Source of the DNA: Clostridium brassicae
GTDB taxonomy: Bacteria; Bacillota; Clostridia; Clostridiales; Clostridiaceae
NCBI RefSeq assembly: GCF_026738875.1
Contig: NZ_JAPQFJ010000009.1
Span: 62,001 to 126,000 of the forward strand
DNA length: 64,000 bases
Direction of reading: 5' to 3'
A program made the translations under genes and the position numbers. Shown in pieces: positions 50,082 to 58,249 of the stretch. The number at the start of each line of letters is the position of its first letter. The stretch's first letter is position 1. Below the pieces are notes generated by a model. That model had not been told where the DNA came from. It was given only the letters and a program-made list of their open reading frames with translations, and ran no database searches.

Positions 50082-51473
50082 ATGGAAATAAGCTTAACTG
50101 GATTGCACTATGTTTATTTAATATTTATATTGATAATCATAGTGGCAATGGTAAAGAAAAGAGATATATCATTATTGTGTATCTTGGGAATATTTATATT
50201 GGGACTACTAGGGACAGGCTCTTTATATAAATCTGTTATGGGAGTGTTTGATAGTTTTGTTTATGCTACAAGAGAACTAATGCCAACAATACTTATAATT
50301 TCTGTAATAACTGCCATGAGTAATGTATTAGTTACTTCGGGCATAAATGAAGAAATGATATATCCATTTAGAAATATAATAAAATCTTATGGGGTAGCTT
50401 ATTGGGTTATAGGATTAGTTATGATGACACTTTCATGGTTCTTTTGGCCTTCACCAGCAGTTGCTCTTATAGGCGCATTATTCTTGCCTATAGCTAAAAA
50501 AGCTGGGCTTCCGGCTATGGGAGTGGCTGTGGCTATGAATTTATTTGGACATGGCATAGCGTTATCTAGTGACTATGTAATCCAAGCAGCTCCCAAGCTT
50601 ACTGCAGATGCTGCTGGAATTGAAGTATCCAAGGTAATAAGTGCAAGTATTCCACTTACTATTGTTATGGGAGTAGTAACTACATTAGCTGCTTTTTACA
50701 TGATAAGAAAAGATATTAAATCGGGGAAAATATTTATTGAAGGTGAAGTTGAAGAAATAGTAGAAAATAAACCTGAATGTTTAATTACTTCAGGAAAAGC
50801 TAGAAGATTTTTGGCTTTACTTATCTTTATCTTATTTGCCTTAGATATAGTTGTAATGTATGTTGCCAAGCTTCAAGGTGGGGGGGCAACTGCTATAATA
50901 GGTGGTACTGCTGTGTTCATATTAAGTTTAATTGCTATCTTAAGTTACAAAAAAAATTCTCTAGAGGAAATAACAAACCAATTAGTTAAAGGGCTTCAAT
51001 TTGGATTTAAAATATTTGGAATAGTCATACCAGTAGCAGCTTTTTTCTATTTAGGGGATTCTACGTTTATTGACATATTTGGTAAAATACTTCCACAAGG
51101 TTCTAATGGTATAGTAAACGATTTAGGAGCTGCTCTTGCAAGTAAAGTTCCATTAAATGCTATAGTGGCATCCATTACATCGACTATAGTAGGAGCTATA
51201 ACAGGATTAGATGGTTCTGGATTTTCTGGAATTTCTCTTGTAGGATCTATAGCTAGATTGTTTTCAACTGCAATAAATGGTGGAATTGAAACTTTGACAG
51301 CACTAGGACAAATAGCTGGAATATGGGTTGGAGGAGGTACTATAGTGCCTTGGGCTTTAATCCCTGTGGCTGCAATATGTAATGTTGATGTCTTTGAATT
51401 AGCTAAAAGAAATTTAAAGCCAGTAGTATTGGGATTAACGGTTACGACTATTGTAGCTATGTTTCTTATATAA
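50082..51473 (+). CDS. Ion-transporter-superfamily membrane permease
   Basis: 463 residues with about 12 hydrophobic helices in two halves. Each half has a re-entrant-like Gly/Ser/Pro-rich segment (FFWPSPAVALIGALFLPIAKK and ITGLDGSGFSGISLVGS regions), as in GntP/DcuC/NhaC-type ion-coupled carriers. The substrate is unknown; organic acid/cation coupling is only inferred. GCGGAGG precedes the ATG; the leader has a CTGCATA/TATGCGG inverted repeat at about 50036-50066. Codes on the same strand between smpB and ssrA. Confidence 0.75.
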   Translation: MEISLTGLHYVYLIFILIIIVAMVKKRDISLLCILGIFILGLLGTGSLYKSVMGVFDSFVYATRELMPTILIISVITAMSNVLVTSGINEEMIYPFRNIIKSYGVAYWVIGLVMMTLSWFFWPSPAVALIGALFLPIAKKAGLPAMGVAVAMNLFGHGIALSSDYVIQAAPKLTADAAGIEVSKVISASIPLTIVMGVVTTLAAFYMIRKDIKSGKIFIEGEVEEIVENKPECLITSGKARRFLALLIFILFALDIVVMYVAKLQGGGATAIIGGTAVFILSLIAILSYKKNSLEEITNQLVKGLQFGFKIFGIVIPVAAFFYLGDSTFIDIFGKILPQGSNGIVNDLGAALASKVPLNAIVASITSTIVGAITGLDGSGFSGISLVGSIARLFSTAINGGIETLTALGQIAGIWVGGGTIVPWALIPVAAICNVDVFELAKRNLKPVVLGLTVTTIVAMFLI

Positions 51474-51474
51474 G

Positions 51475-51531
51475 GCTATGTTTTAATAAATTTTCATTAT
51501 GATGAATTCAACAATTTAAAAACATAGCTTT
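51475..51531 (+). terminator. Weak terminator after permease gene
   Basis: GCTATGTTTT pairs with AAAACATAGC around a 34-nt loop, followed by TTT. Poor T run. Confidence 0.5.
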
Positions 51532-51622
51532 AGGAATACTAAAGAAAGTTTTAAAAGAGTTTAAAAAACAACACTATTTTAAAATAGAATCTTGCATAAA
51601 TATTATAATTTTAAAAGTTACT

Positions 51623-51670
51623 TAGTTTGCCTTATAATTCATAAGTAAAGATGAATTATAAGGCAAACTA
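51623..51670. other. Perfect 20-bp hairpin upstream of ssrA
   Basis: 51623-51642 and 51651-51670 are perfectly complementary (arm starting TAGTTTGCC, loop of 8). There is no strong T run on the plus strand. A second nested hairpin at 51749-51809 (CAATAGGA with TCCTATTG) follows. Function unknown; could be a bidirectional terminator isolating ssrA. Confidence 0.6.
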
Positions 51671-51859
51671 TTACTATAATAATTTTAAACATAGTTAATA
51701 CATAAAATTTTACTGGACAGGTTATTATAAATAATGATAACTTTTCACCAATAGGAAACATATATGATAAATATAAAAAAATGAATTTATATGTTGTAAA
51801 ATCCTATTGATAAGTTTAGGACTATGTTGTATTATAATACTTGTCTTCACGATGGAAGG

Positions 51860-51888
51860 TTGACGGTTATAAAGATTAGTGTTAAAAT
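51860..51888 (+). promoter_or_regulatory. Probable ssrA promoter
   Basis: TTGACG (51860-51865), 17 bp, TAAAAT (51883-51888). Transcription would begin about 43 nt before the mature tmRNA 5' end, to be trimmed by RNase P. Confidence 0.65.
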
Positions 51889-51938
51889 TTAAGAACAAGC
51901 AAGCACTTAGATTACCTCAGAAATGTGGTATAACACAT

Positions 51939-52296
51939 GGGGGCGTATATGGCTTTCGACGGGGGTAAGTTGTGTTGCGGAAGCGAGTCGAGGGTTCCTG
52001 GGCCCGCGTTAAAAAACTGGGAATTAAATATAAACGCAGACGAAAATTACGCATTAGCAGCTTAGAATAGCTGCTCGTCCTACCTAAGAGTCCTACGGCT
52101 TGGGATAGGGCGCCAAATTAGTAGGGAAACGAGCCTAGCAAAGCTTTGAGCTAGGAACGGAATTTATGAAGCTACCGAAACTGGAATCCTGTCAGTAGGA
52201 GTCTAGAAGAGGGAAACTCTAAATTACTGACTGCACTCGGAGATGCCGCGGTGAGGCTGCTTTCGGACAGGGGTTCGACTCCCCTCGCCTCCACCA
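51939..52296 (+). ncRNA. ssrA: Transfer-messenger RNA (tmRNA)
   Basis: GGGGGCG at the 5' end pairs with CGCCTCC at the 3' end, followed by A and an encoded CCA. The T-arm is GGGTTCGACTCCC. The tag frame GCA GAC GAA AAT TAC GCA TTA GCA GCT TAG (52036-52065) encodes ADENYALAA. It rescues stalled ribosomes with SmpB. About 358 nt, the normal size. Confidence 0.97.
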
Positions 52297-52298
52297 AT

Positions 52299-52328
52299 AA
52301 ATCCACGATAGAAATATCGTGGATTTTT
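52299..52328. terminator. Bidirectional terminator between ssrA and greA
   Basis: AAATCCACGATA pairs with TATCGTGGATTT around a GAAA tetraloop, followed by TTTTT. greA converges from the other strand. Confidence 0.9.
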
Positions 52329-52353
52329 ACCTTTATTTATTGACATGTCATTT

Positions 52354-52818
52354 TTACAATATTTCTAATACTTCTACTGCATATTTTTCTCCTGGAGCAT
52401 CAACCTCAACTATATCTCCAACTTTTTTTTCGTATAATGCTTTTCCTAAATTTGATTCTATACTTATACACATATTTTCAGGGTCTGAATCCATAGTAGT
52501 TACTAATGTTATAATATCCTCATCTTCATCTTCTATAAATTTAACTTTAGCTTTACTGTTAATTCCTAATATTGATTTATCTATAGTTGTATCATCTATT
52601 ACAGTTGCTGTTGAGATCATAGTTAATAAATATTGAATTCTATTATCATTTTCTCTATAGTTTGCACAAGCTTCTTTATATTCTGCATTTTCTGATCTAT
52701 CACCATGTGCAGCAGCTACTAATTTTTCCTTTGCTATTTCAGCTCTTTTTACGGTCATTCTATATTCTAATTCTTCTCTTAATTCTTTTATATTTTTTTC
52801 AGTTAGTGTATTATTCAT
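52354..52818 (-). CDS. greA: GreA/GreB-family transcription elongation factor
   Basis: 154 residues. The N-terminal coiled coil carries the tip motif HGDRSENAEYKEA with the acidic residues that enter the polymerase secondary channel; the C-terminal FKBP-like domain ends with KVGDIVEVDAPGEKYAVEVLEI. It stimulates transcript cleavage to rescue backtracked polymerase. No clear ribosome site is seen close to the ATG, other than AGGTTTAG. Convergent with ssrA. Confidence 0.88.
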   Translation of the reverse strand: MNNTLTEKNIKELREELEYRMTVKRAEIAKEKLVAAAHGDRSENAEYKEACANYRENDNRIQYLLTMISTATVIDDTTIDKSILGINSKAKVKFIEDEDEDIITLVTTMDSDPENMCISIESNLGKALYEKKVGDIVEVDAPGEKYAVEVLEIL

Positions 52819-52887
52819 AAAAAACTAAACCTCGATTCAAATATAGTATGTTAATATTATATAATATATAGAAAAAGAATAAAAGGT

Positions 52888-53098
52888 ACTTAGTGGCTTT
52901 TAGTCAGAAAGACGACCTAAGCTAGTTAGAGATAAGAATGGGAAAATTGAGATATTAATGGATGAGGGACCAATTAACGATTATAAATAGGGTAGAGTTG
53001 AGGTAATGAAAAAGTTGAGACATTTTATTATGTAATTTAAACAAGGAGCTGGTTTAAGAAAAAGATCAATACAGATGAATTTCAAAGATTGATTATAT
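52888..53098 (+). pseudogene. Decayed coding remnant of unknown family
   Basis: A conceptual protein, SERRPKLVRDKNGKIEI then LMDEGPINDYK, a stop, and GRVEVMKKLRHF, followed in another frame by SWFKKKINTDEFQRL. The composition is protein-like but broken by stops and a frame change. I cannot assign the family. It may mark a gene lost from the region next to ssrA, a common integration site. Confidence 0.3.
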
Positions 53099-53178
53099 AA
53101 ATTGTAGTTCGTAAGTAAAAGGTATTTATGAAATGCGTATTAAAAAAACACCAAAGATTGATAATGTAATTTACTAAT

Positions 53179-53223
53179 AAATCCACAATAATACTATGGA
53201 TCAGTATTATTGTGGATTTTTTT
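53179..53223 (+). terminator. Strong terminator upstream of the NRPS cluster
   Basis: A perfect 17-bp stem (53179-53195 with 53203-53219) and seven T. Its 5' edge AATAAATCCAC also occurs at the ssrA terminator. The sequence from 53224 to 53408 is the promoter region of the next gene; no clear hexamers. Confidence 0.85.
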
Positions 53224-53408
53224 AGTATAGGGTCATTGCAAAATTCAGGTCTAGATTGCATAATATATATTTTCAATATTATTACAAAAAAGCATAAATT
53301 TTTTGGAAGAAATATGTTACAATTGTACACATATGGTAATAAAATAAATTTTATACAAAATATGTGATTTGAATTATATAAAGATTATTTGTAAAGGAAG
53401 TGGATTGA

Positions 53409-54767
53409 GTGGCCAATATACTACTTATTACTCAAGGAACAGGGGGGGATGTTAAACCATTCATTAAGATGGGAAGAATATTAAAAAATATAGGCCATGC
53501 TGTGTTAATTTTGACTCATTATATATATGAAAAAGAAGTAAAAATAAACGGTTTAGATTTTGGAGCTATTGATACTTATGAGGAATATAAAGAAAAGAAT
53601 GACAAGCTGACTAATTTGTCAGATGCTATGAAAGAATCAAAGCAGTATATTGAATTTAATAGAAAATATTGTGGTTCTGATAGAACATATAAAGAGTATA
53701 CGATTATAAGTCAATACTGCAAAAGAGAAGATACTATTATTATATTTAGACATCGTTTTAGTTTAGCAGGATTGCTAGTTGCTGAAAAATATGGATTACC
53801 TGTTGCTTCTGTTTTTCTTGCACCTAATTATATTCAACATTTGGAATTACATGAGGAGCTTATTGGTGAAGTAATGAAGAATGAAATGAATATTGTAAGA
53901 AATAAGATAGGCTTAAGTGATATAAGCAATTGGACAGAGTGGATGTGTTCACCAAAATTAAAAATAGCATTGTGGCCAAAGTGGTATGCCAAAGAGGAAA
54001 CTGAGAGTATTAAGGGTATGATTGCTATTGGTTTTCCTGAAAATAAGTATGAAAGCACTGATGAAATACCAAAACAAGTTAAAGAGTTTTTAAAAGGTGG
54101 AAAGAAAACAGCCATTATAACTGCAGGTACAAGCAATGCGATTAATCCAAATTTCTATAAAATTGCAGCAGAATCTTGTAAATGTGCTAATATAAATGGA
54201 ATTTTAGTTACAGCTTTTGAAGAGTTTACACCAAGAAGATTATCTTCTAACATATTAAGGTTGCGAGAAGCTCCTATAAAAAGAATTTTACCATATGTTA
54301 ATGTAGTTATTCATCATGGAGGTATAGGAACCTCTAGTGAAGCATTATCTTGTGGAACTCCACAATTGATTATGGCTCATTTAGCAGATCGCCCTGATAA
54401 TGCAGCTAGGCTAAAAAAAATTGGTGTTGCAAAGGTGTTTCCAGAAATAAATTGGAAGATAGATTTAATTGGAAAATCTCTAAAAGAAATAATTTATGAT
54501 GAATCCTTATCATTATCCTGTAAAAAATTATCAGAAAAAATAAATAAAGATAATATAGAAGAGGAATTGAATCTAATCATAAAAGAATTTTTAAAAAATA
54601 AGGAAAAGTATAAAGCTAATAATTTATATAAAGTTAAAAATAATACATTAAGTAATAAGAATACTAAGGAAAAAGTTGTTTCTAGTAATAAAGTTTCATT
54701 AGATTATATTCCAGAAAAAAAGAAAAGAATGTTAATGGGGTTATTAATGAGAAAATGTAAGAACTAA
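53409..54767 (+). CDS. UGT-like glycosyltransferase (GT1/GT28 type)
   Basis: 452 residues, two-domain GT-B fold. N-terminus ILLITQGTGGDVKPFI is the acceptor-domain glycine loop; the donor-binding motif is NVVIHHGGIGTSSEALSCGTPQL followed by ADRPDNA. Homologues glycosylate sterols, macrolides and glycopeptides. The GTG start has AAAGGAAG upstream. A lysine-rich tail of about 60 residues follows the fold. It lies 21 bp before a paralogous glycosyltransferase and just before NRPS genes, implying sugar tailoring of the peptide (inference). Confidence 0.88.
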   Translation: MANILLITQGTGGDVKPFIKMGRILKNIGHAVLILTHYIYEKEVKINGLDFGAIDTYEEYKEKNDKLTNLSDAMKESKQYIEFNRKYCGSDRTYKEYTIISQYCKREDTIIIFRHRFSLAGLLVAEKYGLPVASVFLAPNYIQHLELHEELIGEVMKNEMNIVRNKIGLSDISNWTEWMCSPKLKIALWPKWYAKEETESIKGMIAIGFPENKYESTDEIPKQVKEFLKGGKKTAIITAGTSNAINPNFYKIAAESCKCANINGILVTAFEEFTPRRLSSNILRLREAPIKRILPYVNVVIHHGGIGTSSEALSCGTPQLIMAHLADRPDNAARLKKIGVAKVFPEINWKIDLIGKSLKEIIYDESLSLSCKKLSEKINKDNIEEELNLIIKEFLKNKEKYKANNLYKVKNNTLSNKNTKEKVVSSNKVSLDYIPEKKKRMLMGLLMRKCKN

Positions 54768-54788
54768 TAAGTTCATGGAGGATAAGAA

Positions 54789-56159
54789 GTGGCAAATATA
54801 ATTATTACTACACATTGGAGTGATGGAGATGTACTTCCATTTTTGCATATTGGAAAATACCTTAAGAAGAAAGGGCATGATATAACAATATTTACTCATT
54901 GTTGTTATGAGAAAAGGATAAAAGAAGAAGGGATTAATTTTGTTCCTTGGGATAATTGGAATGAGTGTGAAAATTTATTTAATGATTTAGTGAGTTGCTC
55001 AGATATAGTAGCATCAAATGAAGAAATTCAAGTTTTTAGAGATAAGTATGAAAGTGCTAGTGTAAGAATTAAAGAATATCAATTATTAAAACCGTATTGT
55101 GAAAGAAAAGATACCATTTTACTAGCTAAAAGCAGATCAAGTATAGCTGCTTTACTTATAGCTGAAAAGTTAAAGATTCCTTTAATTTGGGTATATATGA
55201 ATCCTTATGAATATGAAAGTAGTAAAAGTTTTAATAGTATAAATAGAGAAAAATTATGTGAAGAGGCTAATAAATTAAGAAAGAAAATGGGATTAAAATC
55301 TATAGAAAGTTTGTTTTCTTGGCAGTGTTGCCCTAAAGGGAAAATAGGTTTGTGGCCCAACTGGTATAAAAGTGACATGGTAAATGAACCAGAGGATATT
55401 AATTTAGTTGGTTTTCCTTTAGAGCCTTTAAATAGAAGAAAAAATTTATCTATATCAATTACATTGAAGGATATATTACTGGAAAATCCAGCTCCAATAA
55501 TAATATCTGGCGGATCAAGCAAGAAAATTAAAAAAGAGTTTTATAAAATTGCCATTAAATCCTGTTCTAATTTAGGAAGAAACGTTATTGTAGCAACGAA
55601 ATATAAGGAACTATTACCAGATATAATACCTTCAAATGTATATGTATTTGATTATATTCCTTTACATGAGTCTTTAGCTTATGCAAGTCTTATTATTCAT
55701 CATGGTGGTATTGGAACAGTCAGTAATGCTATTAATGCTGGAGTACCACAGCTTGTACTAGCAGATTGTTTAGATAGACCACTAAATGGATCAATAGTGA
55801 AAAAAATCGGATTAGGGGATTATTTACTTCCTATAATGTGGAATGAAGAAAATCTTATAAAAAGTATTAACAATCTTTTAAGTTCAGATTATAAGAAGAA
55901 GTGTACTAGATTTGTAGAAGAGCACAAAGAAGAAAATACTTTTCAAAATATAAGCAAGATAATAGAAAGTGTTAAGGAAGATGAAGAATATATTATTAGT
56001 TATGAAACTATAAAAGTTTGTTCCAGGAAAATCAATCATTATGTTAATGATAAAAAAGAAAAAAATAATAATTTAAATTCATTACCAAAGGATATGAAAA
56101 AGTATTTGTTGGAAAAAATTAAAAAAGAAAAAATTTTAAATAAAGTGGAAAGAGGATAA
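54789..56159 (+). CDS. UGT-like glycosyltransferase (paralogue)
   Basis: 456 residues, same architecture as the preceding gene: ITTHWSDGDVLPFLHIGKYLKKKGH at the N-terminus (split loop HWSDGDVLPF), donor motif SLIIHHGGIGTVSNAINAGVPQL, then DCLDRPLNGS. GTG start with GGAGG at 7 bases. Charged C-terminal tail as in its neighbour. It ends 4 bases before the A-T NRPS start, so the genes are translationally linked. Two enzymes suggest two sugars or a disaccharide. Confidence 0.88.
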   Translation: MANIIITTHWSDGDVLPFLHIGKYLKKKGHDITIFTHCCYEKRIKEEGINFVPWDNWNECENLFNDLVSCSDIVASNEEIQVFRDKYESASVRIKEYQLLKPYCERKDTILLAKSRSSIAALLIAEKLKIPLIWVYMNPYEYESSKSFNSINREKLCEEANKLRKKMGLKSIESLFSWQCCPKGKIGLWPNWYKSDMVNEPEDINLVGFPLEPLNRRKNLSISITLKDILLENPAPIIISGGSSKKIKKEFYKIAIKSCSNLGRNVIVATKYKELLPDIIPSNVYVFDYIPLHESLAYASLIIHHGGIGTVSNAINAGVPQLVLADCLDRPLNGSIVKKIGLGDYLLPIMWNEENLIKSINNLLSSDYKKKCTRFVEEHKEENTFQNISKIIESVKEDEEYIISYETIKVCSRKINHYVNDKKEKNNNLNSLPKDMKKYLLEKIKKEKILNKVERG

Positions 56160-56163
56160 TAAA

Positions 56164-58101
56164 ATGAATGATACTATTGCAAAATGTTCAAACAAGAAAA
56201 CAATGATAGAGAGCTTTGAAAACTCTATAAATGAAATTCAAGTTATAACAAAAGATGAAGAAGATTTAATATTAAAGAAGTTTAATGGCACATATGTAGA
56301 ATATGATAAAGAAAAAACATTAGTAGATATATTTGAAGAACAAGTAGAAAAGACACCAGATAATATTGCTGTTGTATTCGAAAATGAAGAGATAACATAT
56401 AAAGAACTTAATGAAAGATCTAATTCATTAGCTAGAGGTTTGAGAGAAAAAGGTGTAGGACCAGAATATATTGTAGGTATAATGGCAAAGCGTTCTATAA
56501 ATATGATAGTAGGAATAATGGCAGTTTTAAAAGCAGGGGGAGCATATCTACCTATAGATCCGGAATATCCAGAAAGCAGAATAGAGTATATATTGAATAA
56601 TAGTCAATCAAAAATAATATTAATACAAGGAAAATTTAAAGAAAAGATAAAGCAGAAAATAGTTATATGTGATTTAGAGGATGAAGAATTATATAAATAT
56701 AACAATAATAATTTGAGCAAAGTCTCTAGTGAAAATAATTTAGCATATGTAATATATACATCTGGAACTACTGGAAAGCCTAAAGGAGTTATGATAGAGA
56801 ATAAAGCAATAGTTAACTATGTTTTATATGCTAAAGAACAGTATTTAAATGAAGAAAATATGTGTATGCCGCTTTACACATCAGTATCATTTGATTTAAC
56901 TATAACGTCTATTTTTACTCCATTGATAAGTGGAAATAAAATAATTATATATAAAGATAAAGATATTGATATATTAATGAAAAAAGTATTTCAGTCAGAT
57001 AAAAATGCAGTTATAAAAGTAACACCTGCACATTTAAGTTTATTAAAAGATATGTCTAATGTTAACAAAGGCATTAAAAAAATTATTGTAGGGGGAGAGG
57101 AATTAAAGGAAGAATTATCAAAAGACATAAGTAATATATTCTGTAACGAGATAGAGATAATAAATGAATATGGACCTACAGAAGCAACTGTCGGATGTAT
57201 AATGCACAAATACAATTATACAAAAAAATATAATAATACAGTGCTTATAGGTAAACCAATAAATAATTTTCACATTTATATTGTAAATACGAAAAATAGT
57301 ATGGTTCCTATAGGAGCCATAGGAGAAATTTGTATAAGCGGCGATGGTCTTGCAAGAGGATATTTAAATGATGAGAAGTTAACAGAAGAGAAATTTGTGG
57401 ACAACCCATATGAACAAGGAAAGAAAATGTATAAAACAGGAGACTTAGCAAGGTGGCTGCCAAATGGTAATGTGGAATACTTAGGAAGAATCGATGAGCA
57501 AGTTAAGATTAGAGGGTTTAGAATTGAACTTGGAGAGATTGACAGTGTTATCAGAAGAATAGATGATGTAAAAGATGTTGCAGTAATAGTTAGAGAAAAT
57601 AATATTGGGGAAAATGAAATTAATGCTTATATTATTTCTGAAGATTCATCAATTATCAAAACAGTAAGAGAAGAGCTTAAGCTGTATTTACCTGAATATA
57701 TGATTCCAGGAAAAATGATGATAATTGATGGCTTCCCATTAACATCAAATGGAAAATTAGATAAAAAAGCATTGCCTGAAATTAAAGAGGTAAGTGGTGA
57801 AACTACTTATAGTGCACCAACTAATCCATTAGAAGAGGAAATAGTTGATTTATGGAGAAAAATGTTAGACATTGATATGATAGGAATCGATGATAATTTT
57901 CTTGAAGTAGGCGGACATTCATTAATTGCTACTAAAATGGTTTATAAAATTAATGAAATTTATGATATTGATTTATCTCTAGTAGAGTTTCTTACAAATG
58001 GATTAACTGTAAGAACCTTATCAGAACTTGTTGAAGAAAAATTATTTAATTCAATCACCGAAGAGGAACTTGCGTGTATGTTAAAAGAAATTGAAGATTA
58101 A
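56164..58101 (+). CDS. NRPS initiation module (A-T), predicted Asn-activating
   Basis: 645 residues: adenylation domain (about 45-545) and carrier domain (about 555-635) with phosphopantetheine Ser586 in GGHSL. A3 YTSGTTGKPKG, A5 NEYGPTEATVG, A7/A8 YKTGDLARW and KIRGFRIELGE, A10 NGKLDKKALP. No condensation domain at the N-terminus, so it starts the chain. Pocket residues read by alignment to GrsA give D-L-T-K-I-G-E-V-G-K, close to the known Asn code DLTKLGEVGK. AGAGGAT precedes the ATG. Confidence 0.88.
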   Translation: MNDTIAKCSNKKTMIESFENSINEIQVITKDEEDLILKKFNGTYVEYDKEKTLVDIFEEQVEKTPDNIAVVFENEEITYKELNERSNSLARGLREKGVGPEYIVGIMAKRSINMIVGIMAVLKAGGAYLPIDPEYPESRIEYILNNSQSKIILIQGKFKEKIKQKIVICDLEDEELYKYNNNNLSKVSSENNLAYVIYTSGTTGKPKGVMIENKAIVNYVLYAKEQYLNEENMCMPLYTSVSFDLTITSIFTPLISGNKIIIYKDKDIDILMKKVFQSDKNAVIKVTPAHLSLLKDMSNVNKGIKKIIVGGEELKEELSKDISNIFCNEIEIINEYGPTEATVGCIMHKYNYTKKYNNTVLIGKPINNFHIYIVNTKNSMVPIGAIGEICISGDGLARGYLNDEKLTEEKFVDNPYEQGKKMYKTGDLARWLPNGNVEYLGRIDEQVKIRGFRIELGEIDSVIRRIDDVKDVAVIVRENNIGENEINAYIISEDSSIIKTVREELKLYLPEYMIPGKMMIIDGFPLTSNGKLDKKALPEIKEVSGETTYSAPTNPLEEEIVDLWRKMLDIDMIGIDDNFLEVGGHSLIATKMVYKINEIYDIDLSLVEFLTNGLTVRTLSELVEEKLFNSITEEELACMLKEIED

Positions 58102-58249
58102 TTCTAAGGTTTTATTTATTAGCTAAACAGATTACAGTTACATGATATACCTTAATCTTAGAGTTTATCGTTAAAAATCAAGATATGTTTTTTTTGAAGT
58201 GCAATGTTCATATAAAATAACAGGTTAGATTTACTATTTGGGGGGATAA

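Noticed and set aside
52819-53408. tRNA genes or other RNA near ssrA
   Set aside because: No cloverleaf or conserved T-arm sequence found apart from the tmRNA itself.
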